Shown here piece by piece: positions 1-6,787 of a stretch of 12,157 nucleotides of DNA. The notes under the pieces are model-generated. The model had not been told where the DNA came from. It worked only from the letters and a program-made list of their open reading frames with translations, and did not search any database. This DNA comes from Candidatus Sumerlaeota bacterium (lineage in GTDB: Bacteria; Sumerlaeota; Sumerlaeia; MWCT01), in contig JAPLSR010000059.1 in assembly GCA_026398545.1 (NCBI GenBank), forward strand, positions 1-12,157. The letters are read 5' to 3'. Within the stretch, counting starts at the first letter, position 1, and every line of letters starts with the position of its first letter. Both the position numbers and the translations under genes were made by a program.

Positions 1-1113
1 GGCGCGATAAACCTTTTGTGCGTCCAGCTCATCCATGCAGTTCGGTGACTTATCACACATCTTCCTATAACAGGGGGCGCAGGGAAAATCCGTTACAATC
101 TTCACTCCCCTGCCATATAAATCCACCTCCTGAGAACACGTTGGACCGAAGAAGATAGCGACATGCTTTTTGAGGGCGATTGCAACATGAGCCGCCAGAC
201 TGTCCGAGCTCACAACCACATCGCAAAGGGAGATGATGCCCGTGAATTCCTCAAGAGGATTGCTGCAACCGGTGTCTTTCAAAATAGCACCGCATTTCTT
301 TAGAATTGCCTGATTAAATTCATATTCTCGTGGACCGCCCAGGAGAAGGAGGTCACAATCGCCATCGCGCGCGATGGTTGAGGCAAGGTCGCAAAAACCC
401 TTCACCGTCCATTGCTTTGTTTCAAAAACAGTGCCGCAACCCGTATTCAACCCAATGCGGAAACGCCCTGATGACAGATTCAGTCTTCCAGCCATGTCAC
501 GGGCAAAATCCTCAGCCCGCCCGGATAAATGGAAAACATACTCCTCCCGATGATAAGGAATCTCCGCCATCTTGAAGATGGTTTCTTGATATGTCTCCAC
601 GTTCAGGCGAAATTTGAGTTCATCATGGAGCCCTAGCTGAATGGCATACAGGCTGGCGTCATTGGCAATGCCAGGCGTGCCCGCCGCAGAATAGGCAAAT
701 CCGCGTTTTTCCTTTGCGCGGACGGTATCGAAGAGCGCCAGCGCCCGCTCCTCCTTTTCAAAATTGATTGCCACGTCAAAGGGAATGCGCGTCACGCAGA
801 GAGCGCCGCCAGTATCAAATATGTGCAGGGCGTCTATATACGGGTTGTTTTGCAGGAGAGGAACAGCATTGGGGTCGGTGAGCCACGCGATGTGGCTTTG
901 AGGATAATGCCCTTTGAGCGCTGGAAGTATCGGTGTTGTCCGCAGGACATCGCCCAGCGCCGCCAGTTTGATAATCAGGATGCGCACACCGCAAGGTTCA
1001 AATCTGCCACATCCATCGCAAAATTCTGAAATCCCGCACGGCTTGTAACCTGTGTAATATCGGCATTCAAACCGGATTTTATCTTTCTGAAGGCGGCTTA
1101 AGATTTCGGACAT
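1..1113 (-). CDS. Glycosyltransferase family 9 (heptosyltransferase-like), C-terminus off the window
   Basis: The frame is open from an ATG at 1113 to base 1, giving 371 residues with no stop, so the 3' end is missing. GT9 enzymes transfer heptose or a related sugar from a nucleotide-sugar donor during lipopolysaccharide or other glycan synthesis at the inner membrane. Visible family motifs are ILIIKLAALGDVLRTTP (about 45-61), GLNTGCGTVFETKQW (about 221-235) and SSDSLAAHVAIAL (about 302-314) followed by FFGPT. A cysteine cluster DFPCAPCYRKMC lies near 342-353, with another Cys at 359. Before the first motif sits an unusual 40-residue extension with five cysteines (C17, C26, C32, C35, C41). 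The AGGAG at 1126-1130 lies 12 nt before the ATG. The start follows the debranching enzyme stop by 43 nt, so the two are probably co-transcribed. The family is clear; the sugar and acceptor are unknown. Confidence 0.9.
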   Translation of the reverse strand, partial: MSEILSRLQKDKIRFECRYYTGYKPCGISEFCDGCGRFEPCGVRILIIKLAALGDVLRTTPILPALKGHYPQSHIAWLTDPNAVPLLQNNPYIDALHIFDTGGALCVTRIPFDVAINFEKEERALALFDTVRAKEKRGFAYSAAGTPGIANDASLYAIQLGLHDELKFRLNVETYQETIFKMAEIPYHREEYVFHLSGRAEDFARDMAGRLNLSSGRFRIGLNTGCGTVFETKQWTVKGFCDLASTIARDGDCDLLLLGGPREYEFNQAILKKCGAILKDTGCSNPLEEFTGIISLCDVVVSSDSLAAHVAIALKKHVAIFFGPTCSQEVDLYGRGVKIVTDFPCAPCYRKMCDKSPNCMDELDAQKVYRA

Positions 1114-1156
1114 GCGTATCTTTTTCTCCTCAACCATTTATCTCACCATCCACAAA

Positions 1157-3160
1157 TTATTCCGATTCCGCATAAACCATCCGAAGCAATCTGACATACA
1201 CACGGAGGAGTTCCGCCACGCTCCACGCCTGTGCGAAACAGCCCCGCGGTGTGTGTGGCGGTTCCGCATCAAAGATTTCAGAGATGCTGCCCACACAGGC
1301 ATCTTCCAGATGGCTCAGCAAAGGCTGAAGGGAGAGGAGCCCCTCCTGTGCCACATCCCGGCTACAACCCTTTACGTTGAGCAAAGCATCAACATAGGGA
1401 CCGATAAGCCATGCCCACACAGTCCCCTGATGATAAGCAATATCATGATTCAAGGGATTACCCCTATAGCACTTTTTATAATCCGGATGTCCGGGCGCAA
1501 GCGACCTCAGACCATAAGGAGTGAGCAGAAAACGCCTTACCGTCTCCAGCACTGCTGTGGCTTTTTCTCCCGTGAGGATGGGATTGGGCAGACTGATGGC
1601 AAAAATCTGGTTCGGTCTGATGGACGCATCGGGACCTGTATCGCCCAGCGTGTCATACAGGTATCCCCCATCCTCAAACCAGAATTTTCTCTCAAAGGAC
1701 TGCCTGACCTTTTCCGCATGAATCTCATATGCGGTAAAGCCGGTTTCATCACCAAGAAGGTCGGAGAGATATGCGGCAATGCGCAGGGCATGATACCAGA
1801 GGGCATTAATCTCCACATTCTTTCCAATGCGTGGGGTGATGCCCCTGCCATTAACCTTGGCGTCCATCCAAGTAATCTGCCAACCCTTCTCGCCGCCTCT
1901 CAGCAGTCCATCGGAATCCTGGCAAATGCCGAATCGCGTCCCTTTTACATAATTCTGGATGATATCCCTGACCACCTCCATTAAGGGGTTGCAAATTGTG
2001 TCCAGGTCCCTTGTGGCAAGATAATACTCATAAATGGCGTGGATGAACCAGAGACTGGCATCAATGGTATTGTATAGAGGCTTCACTTCGCCATCGGGGA
2101 ATATGTTTGGGATAAGTCCATCCTTATAGTAACGCAAAAAGGAGATGAGCAGACTCCGCGCCTCTTCATAACGCCCCGTGGCAAGAAGGAGACCGGGAAG
2201 TGAGACCATCGAGGCGCGCCCACTGTCCGTGAACCAGGGATAACCGGCGATAATGGAAACCCCGTCGCCGCGTTTCACAATAAAGGAATCGGATGCCTTC
2301 AAGAGCATGAGAAGATATTTATCCTCCTGCTTCAGGGGATGGAGCTCAATCGCCCTCTTTTCAAAGGACTGGTGTCGGCGGATTTCCTCACGCTCCAGAT
2401 AAATAGCCGAAGGGGATGTTTCTTCCTCACTGGTGGCAGTTATCGAGGCGGCAATTTCTTTCGACAGGGTGAAGATAAACTCGCACATCTTCAGAATAAA
2501 ATCGACATGTTCAAAGCCCAAACCTTCCTCGGCAGGATAATAAAATCTTGCCCAGGAATACTTGGGCTTGCTGATAGACTCTGCATTGTGATAGAAGACA
2601 AGCCGCGGGGCATCGGCAGATGCGCGAAAATGCAAAACGCCGGGACATTCCTCCATATTCATGTCTAAGCTGTGACTGTTGGGATTCACGGTATGGATGT
2701 CCCGGAAGGTGACATACGGTGTGACGATAAGCTTGATGTCCCCGCTGCCGCTGATGATTCTATAACGGACAATAACGGTATTCTTTTTCTGAACCATAAA
2801 GAGACGCTTTTCAATTTCACAATCCCCTGCGGCAAAGGTGAAAATCGGAAAGGGGTCAAGGCGGAAATTGCTCATGAACCGCTGCCCTTCCGCCTCCGCA
2901 TCCACTGTGGTGAGATTGCTTGAAAGGGAGTATTCATTTCCATCCACGAGGAGCTTTTCATCATACTTGACCAGCATGAGGCGCCGGTTCGTAGGGGGCG
3001 TCAGGGCAATGTTAAGGAGTCCGTGATATCTGCGGATGTTGCATCCAATGATGGTGGACGCCGCATAGCCACCGAGTCCGTTGGTCAGCAGCCACTCCAG
3101 CTCCAGCGCCCGCGAGGCATCCTGACACACTTCAGCATCGATATCTATCAAGGGGTTCAT
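1157..3160 (-). CDS. Glycogen debranching enzyme / amylo-alpha-1,6-glucosidase (archaeal type, GH133-like)
   Basis: This 667-residue protein, a normal length for the family, should hydrolyse alpha-1,6 branch glucosyl residues of glycogen or a related alpha-glucan in the cytoplasm. The N-terminal domain opens with the hallmark EWLLTNGLGGYA (about 22-33) and RRYHGLL. The C-terminal (alpha/alpha)6-barrel shows GYPWFTDSGR (about 307-315), YNTIDASLWF, TWMDAKVNGRGITPR with Asp433, VEINALWYHAL, AYHQGTVWAWLIGPY and GSISEIFD with Glu628. Asp433 and Glu628 are my candidates for the catalytic acid and base, by family analogy. The usual GRD of the barrel reads GRA here (Ala316). I chose the ATG at 3160 because an AGGG lies 6 nt upstream; an in-frame TTG at 3166 is less likely. 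No signal peptide is visible. It sits between an export ATPase and a glycosyltransferase, which is unusual company for a glycogen enzyme. Confidence 0.9.
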   Translation of the reverse strand: MNPLIDIDAEVCQDASRALELEWLLTNGLGGYAASTIIGCNIRRYHGLLNIALTPPTNRRLMLVKYDEKLLVDGNEYSLSSNLTTVDAEAEGQRFMSNFRLDPFPIFTFAAGDCEIEKRLFMVQKKNTVIVRYRIISGSGDIKLIVTPYVTFRDIHTVNPNSHSLDMNMEECPGVLHFRASADAPRLVFYHNAESISKPKYSWARFYYPAEEGLGFEHVDFILKMCEFIFTLSKEIAASITATSEEETSPSAIYLEREEIRRHQSFEKRAIELHPLKQEDKYLLMLLKASDSFIVKRGDGVSIIAGYPWFTDSGRASMVSLPGLLLATGRYEEARSLLISFLRYYKDGLIPNIFPDGEVKPLYNTIDASLWFIHAIYEYYLATRDLDTICNPLMEVVRDIIQNYVKGTRFGICQDSDGLLRGGEKGWQITWMDAKVNGRGITPRIGKNVEINALWYHALRIAAYLSDLLGDETGFTAYEIHAEKVRQSFERKFWFEDGGYLYDTLGDTGPDASIRPNQIFAISLPNPILTGEKATAVLETVRRFLLTPYGLRSLAPGHPDYKKCYRGNPLNHDIAYHQGTVWAWLIGPYVDALLNVKGCSRDVAQEGLLSLQPLLSHLEDACVGSISEIFDAEPPHTPRGCFAQAWSVAELLRVYVRLLRMVYAESE

Positions 3161-3234
3161 ATACAACCCTGCGGCACTGAATAATCACTATAAGAATTCA
3201 TTTTATGCCACCTGAATGCAAGATATTTTTGTGC

Positions 3235-4455
3235 TTATCTCTCCGGGGAGATTTCCCACGAGCAGGGATGGTCAGTCACAATAAAAGGATTATGAATTCT
3301 CTGGGTGGTAACCTCAAAACGGACTGCTCGGGGATGATAATCATAAAGACAGTTGGGGGCATCACGGTCGTAAAGGGTGAGGCTGATGTCATACTTTGCA
3401 AAGAGAAGGAGGAGCGGGCGGAAAAGGATTAATATCCTACCCCTCCCTTCCAGACACGATGGTATAAAGTTCGCCGCCTCGGAGGTAATGTCCGTTATGA
3501 GGAGATTATCCAGACGTGTGATAGTTAGACGGATTCCGGGATGCTCCAGAACCCTCCCCTCTGTGTCAAAGGTGATTTCTACTGTCATTGGCTCGCCCGC
3601 ACGGAAGGCGGTCTGCTCCCCACCCTGACCATCAAGCAGGCGAACATTTCTGACGATGGGTTTGCCGCCAGTGCTTATGATTTGTGTTGCGTCTCTCTCC
3701 GCAACTGTCGCGCCATTGCCCCCATGAAGTACAGAACGATAGGCATGGGCAACCTGACCCGCTGGTCCAGCCATGCAGACCAATCCATCCTCCAGCCACA
3801 CAATCTCGTCGCACAGGTAATTTGCCACCTCAATCTCGTGGGTGACAAGCACAATGGTTTTCCCATTTTTCTTGAACTCTGAAATTCGTGTGATGCACTT
3901 TGACTGAAACTCAAGGTCGCCCACACTCATGACCTCATCAATAAGCAGGATATCGGGGTCCATGTTGGCGGCGATTGAGAATCCGAGGCGCGCCTGCATC
4001 CCTGAGGAGTAATGTTTGATGGGGGTATATAAAAATCCCTCCAGTCCGGAAAACTCAATGATTCGGGGCAGGCGTTCCATTATCTCCTTTCGGGACATGC
4101 CCAGGATGGCTCCGCTCAGGAAAATATTTTCCATTCCGGAGAGTTCTTCCTGGAAGCCCGTCCCGAGTTCCAGAAGGGCAGTCACCCTCCCTCTCGTTCT
4201 GAGCATGCCGCTCGTAGGTTTCAGAATGCCGGCGATGACTTTTAAAAGAGTGCTCTTGCCGGAGCCGTTGCGCCCGATGATACCCAGCATTTTACCCTTT
4301 TCCACGCTGAGATGAACGCCGCGCAGCGCCCAGAAATCCTGCTCATGCCCTCCCGGAAAAAGGCAAGTGGGAAGATATTGGAAAATCCCCCCCTGTGGTT
4401 TGAGGGGAAAGTCAAACCTCTTCTTCAAATCAATTATTTCAATTGCCTGTTCCAT
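3235..4455 (-). CDS. Wzt-type polysaccharide/O-antigen ABC transporter ATP-binding protein
   Basis: This 406-residue ATPase should power export of a lipid-linked polysaccharide through a Wzm-type permease. The ATPase domain (about 1-245) shows FWALRGVHLSVEKG, Walker A GRNGSGKST (61-69), the signature YSSGMQARLGFS (from 149), Walker B DILLIDE (168-174) and switch His206 in VTHE. Residues from about 258 onward form a separate beta-rich domain resembling the Wzt carbohydrate-binding domain, which in characterised systems reads the glycan end cap. The frame stays open upstream to 4593, but the ATG at 4455 gives the usual family start (MEQAIEIIDLKKRF); the SD there is weak. The permease gene is not adjacent: the upstream neighbour is divergent and unrelated, so a partner must lie elsewhere. 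The stop precedes the debranching gene by 74 nt. A run of seven G (coding strand) occurs near codons 21-23. Confidence 0.9.
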   Translation of the reverse strand: MEQAIEIIDLKKRFDFPLKPQGGIFQYLPTCLFPGGHEQDFWALRGVHLSVEKGKMLGIIGRNGSGKSTLLKVIAGILKPTSGMLRTRGRVTALLELGTGFQEELSGMENIFLSGAILGMSRKEIMERLPRIIEFSGLEGFLYTPIKHYSSGMQARLGFSIAANMDPDILLIDEVMSVGDLEFQSKCITRISEFKKNGKTIVLVTHEIEVANYLCDEIVWLEDGLVCMAGPAGQVAHAYRSVLHGGNGATVAERDATQIISTGGKPIVRNVRLLDGQGGEQTAFRAGEPMTVEITFDTEGRVLEHPGIRLTITRLDNLLITDITSEAANFIPSCLEGRGRILILFRPLLLLFAKYDISLTLYDRDAPNCLYDYHPRAVRFEVTTQRIHNPFIVTDHPCSWEISPER

Positions 4456-4572
4456 TCCCGAATTTCGTGAAAGGGATAATACCACCCATAACTTTAAAGA
4501 AAAACGGATTACCTTATACATCAAGCGATTGAAACACTGCAAGTCTTTTGAAAAAAGAGTTGCATCAAAAAA

Positions 4573-4602
4573 TTGAAATAGTATAAAAATCATCTTTAAA
4601 TA
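4573..4602 (+). promoter_or_regulatory. Candidate promoter for the ACT/ligase operon
   Basis: The 201-nt divergent gap between the wzt-like gene and the ACT gene is AT-rich at this point. TTGAAA (4573-4578) is followed after 17 nt by TTAAAT (4596-4601), giving moderate matches to -35 and -10 elements and a leader of about 50 nt. On the other strand TTGCAG and TATAAG (4538-4543 and 4513-4518, minus strand) are 19 nt apart and could serve the wzt-like gene, which would support its ATG at 4455. Both are pattern matches only. Confidence 0.3.
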
Positions 4603-4643
4603 TTTTTAATCGGATATCTTTCAATTTCACAATCGGGCAGTAG

Positions 4644-4652
4644 AGGAGGTGA
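4644..4652 (+). promoter_or_regulatory. Near-perfect Shine-Dalgarno site of the ACT gene
   Basis: AGGAGGTGA matches the full anti-SD of a bacterial 16S rRNA, with 7 nt between AGGAGG and the ATG at 4657. It fixes the start and implies high translation of the ACT protein. Confidence 0.85.
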
Positions 4653-4656
4653 CTCC

Positions 4657-5073
4657 ATGTCCAAAAATACCCTGACACAACTTGCCATCTTTGTGGAGAA
4701 CCGCACGGGGCGCCTTGCGGAAATCTGTAAAGCCCTGGGCGACCATGGTGTCAACATCTATGGATTCTCCATTGCTGACACTGAGGATTACGGCATCTTT
4801 CGCCTCATCTGCAAGCGCTATCAGCTGGCGCATCAGGTGCTGAAAGAGTCAGGCTTCACCGTTCGGGAAAATGAGGTAATCTGCGTGCGTGTGCCACATC
4901 AGCCGGGCGGTCTGGCAGGCGTTCTCAGTTCCTTCAGCAAGGCGGAAATCAATGTGGAGTATCTATACGCAATTGCCGACACTCTGATTATCTTCAATCT
5001 CGATAATAATGAAAAAAGTGTCGAACTCCTCCGCAAGTGCGGAATCGAAATTATCAGGCAAGAGGACTTATAA
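4657..5073 (+). CDS. Tandem ACT-domain protein, ligase-associated
   Basis: This is a 138-residue protein made only of two ACT domains. The first (about 7-70) contains ENRTGRLAEICKALGDHGVN, and the second (about 74-138) contains PHQPGGLAGVLSSFSKAEINVEYLYA. ACT domains are small beta-alpha-beta ligand sensors, usually for amino acids; the Gly-rich turn before each first helix is where ligands commonly bind. No catalytic or DNA-binding part is present. Proteins of this architecture are often encoded beside phenylacetate-CoA ligases and indolepyruvate oxidoreductases in bacteria and archaea, as here with the ligase one base downstream. A role as aromatic amino acid sensor or regulatory partner of the ligase is inferred from that pairing, not shown by the sequence. 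Confidence 0.9.
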   Translation: MSKNTLTQLAIFVENRTGRLAEICKALGDHGVNIYGFSIADTEDYGIFRLICKRYQLAHQVLKESGFTVRENEVICVRVPHQPGGLAGVLSSFSKAEINVEYLYAIADTLIIFNLDNNEKSVELLRKCGIEIIRQEDL

Positions 5074-5074
5074 C

Positions 5075-6385
5075 ATGATTCACAGACTCTGGGACCCGCG
5101 CTGGGAAACCGCCGACTGCACCACCATCGAAAGCCATCAACTGGAATTGCTGAAGGAACAGGTAAAACGCGTTTTTACCAAACTCCCTTACTATCGCAAA
5201 AAGATGCAGGAAAGAAATATCTCGCCCGAGGATATTCACTCCATCGAAGACCTGCGCCTCCTCCCCTTCACAACCAAAAAAGAGTTCACGGAGAATTATC
5301 CCTTCGGGATGTTCGCCGTTCCGCTGAATGAGGTGGTGCGCGTGCAGGGCTCATCCGGCACCACAACAGGAAAATCGAGCATTGCGGGTTACACACGCTA
5401 TGACCTGGAAACATGGTCAAATCTCTGCGCCCGACTTGTAACTGCGGCGGGCGTCTGCTCCCATGACATCGCGCAGGTGAGCTTCGGCTACGGACTCTTC
5501 ACCGGCGGTTTTGGTCTGCATGGTGGATTGGAGCGAGTTGGCGCACTGGTCATTCCCCTCTCCAGCGGCAACACATCCCGCCAGATTAAATTCATGCGCG
5601 ACTTTGGCACAACGGCGCTCATCAGCACGCCCACCTATGCCCTGCGCATTGCAGAGGTCATGAAGGAGGAGAAGGTCGGGGCGGATGACCTTTCACTCAA
5701 CTGGGGACTTTTCGGGGCAGAGCCCTGGTCGGAGGGCATCAGGAAACAGCTTGATAATGACCTCGGAATCATTGCGACTGACAACTATGGAATGAGCGAG
5801 GTTATGGGACCCGGCGTCTCATATGAATGCCTTGAGCGCAAGGGGATGCATATTGCGGAAGACCATTTCATTGTCGAGATGATAGACCCGGAAACGGAAG
5901 AACCTGTTGCACCGGCAGAGGTCGGTGAAATCGTCCTGACCACACTCACCAAACAGGCAGTGCCGGTTATAAGGTATCGTTCGCGCGACCTTTCGCGACT
6001 CTTCACGGACACCTGCCCATGCGGACGGACAGGCGTGCGGATGGAAAAGGTGCGTGGGCGCACAGATGACATGCTCATTATCCGCGGCGTGAATGTCTTC
6101 CCTTCACAGATCGAGGGCGTTTTGCTCGGTATTGAGCACACCAAGCCGCATTATCAGATTGTCCTGACCCGTCATGGTGCACTTGATGAAATTGAAGTTC
6201 AGGTCGAGGTAACGGAAGGACTCTTCCATGACGAGATGCGCAAGCTCAAACATCTGGAGGAGGAAATCCACTATAAGTTGAAAAACGAATTAAACCTTGA
6301 TTGCCGTGTGAAGCTCGTGGAGCCCAAATCTCTTGAGCGCTTTGAGGGCAAGGCAAAACGTGTCCTCGACCTCCGCTCGAAATAA
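5075..6385 (+). CDS. paaK: Phenylacetate-CoA ligase-type adenylate-forming enzyme
   Basis: This 436-residue enzyme is of usual PaaK length and should activate phenylacetate or a related aryl acid with ATP and form its CoA thioester in the cytoplasm. Visible motifs are the nucleotide loop SSGTTTGKSS (93-102), LFGAEPWSE, DNYGMSEV, RYRSRDL, a paired-cysteine CPCGRTG (C314, C316), the hinge region GRTDDMLIIRGVNVFPSQIE and the C-terminal EGKAKRV with the likely adenylation lysine Lys426. The P-loop has one extra Thr compared with the common SSGTTGKP form. The frame is open back to 5009, but the ATG at 5075 has AGAGGA 8 nt upstream and follows the ACT stop after one base, so translation is probably coupled. 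No indolepyruvate oxidoreductase genes follow, so the pathway context is incomplete. The exact acid used is uncertain. Confidence 0.9.
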   Translation: MIHRLWDPRWETADCTTIESHQLELLKEQVKRVFTKLPYYRKKMQERNISPEDIHSIEDLRLLPFTTKKEFTENYPFGMFAVPLNEVVRVQGSSGTTTGKSSIAGYTRYDLETWSNLCARLVTAAGVCSHDIAQVSFGYGLFTGGFGLHGGLERVGALVIPLSSGNTSRQIKFMRDFGTTALISTPTYALRIAEVMKEEKVGADDLSLNWGLFGAEPWSEGIRKQLDNDLGIIATDNYGMSEVMGPGVSYECLERKGMHIAEDHFIVEMIDPETEEPVAPAEVGEIVLTTLTKQAVPVIRYRSRDLSRLFTDTCPCGRTGVRMEKVRGRTDDMLIIRGVNVFPSQIEGVLLGIEHTKPHYQIVLTRHGALDEIEVQVEVTEGLFHDEMRKLKHLEEEIHYKLKNELNLDCRVKLVEPKSLERFEGKAKRVLDLRSK

Positions 6386-6462
6386 AAAATATTTAAAACT
6401 GCTTGCCAAATGTTCAATAAATCCTTAATTGCAATAATAAATATATATGAGGGATTTTATAT

Positions 6463-6753
6463 ATGGTAAAAAAGGACCAAATTCTTAACACCCTGCATGA
6501 AAATAAAGACATAATGAAAGAGAAGTTTGGGGTGAGAAAGATAGGGCTTTTTGGCTCGTACCTTCGCGGCGAATCCGTTCAAGGCAGTGATATTGATCTG
6601 CTGGTGGAACTGGATAACCCCACATTCGACCATTATATGGATCTGAAATTCTTTCTTGATGACCTGTTTCAAACGGAAGTGGATCTGGTCTTGGAGGATA
6701 CACTCAAGCCTCGTCTTAAGCCCTATATTGCGCGCGAGGTTTTATATGCATAG
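6463..6753 (+). CDS. MntA-type minimal nucleotidyltransferase (antitoxin-like)
   Basis: This 96-residue protein is a minimal nucleotidyltransferase of the polymerase-beta fold. The signature is GSYLRGE followed by SDIDLLVE: Gly31-Ser32, metal-binding Asp43 and Asp45, and a third acidic residue Asp74 in VDLVLED. Relatives (MntA) add AMP to a tyrosine of a HEPN toxin and so neutralise it. A HEPN gene normally overlaps or directly follows, but here an ATG at 6746 in the overlapping frame runs only MHRVF before a stop, and the next gene is convergent with its stop at 6788. The protein is therefore an orphan in this window. TGAGGGA at 6448-6454 gives an SD about 8 nt before the ATG, and the upstream region is very AT-rich. 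The 77-nt gap after the ligase suggests a separate or weakly linked transcript. Confidence 0.85.
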   Translation: MVKKDQILNTLHENKDIMKEKFGVRKIGLFGSYLRGESVQGSDIDLLVELDNPTFDHYMDLKFFLDDLFQTEVDLVLEDTLKPRLKPYIAREVLYA

Positions 6754-6787
6754 GGTGTTCTAAATCGAGATTGAAGATGGAATAATC

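Noticed and set aside
1112..1984. Long plus-strand ORF opposite the debranching enzyme
   Set aside because: It lies antisense to a gene with clear GH133 motifs, has no recognisable motif and no convincing SD.
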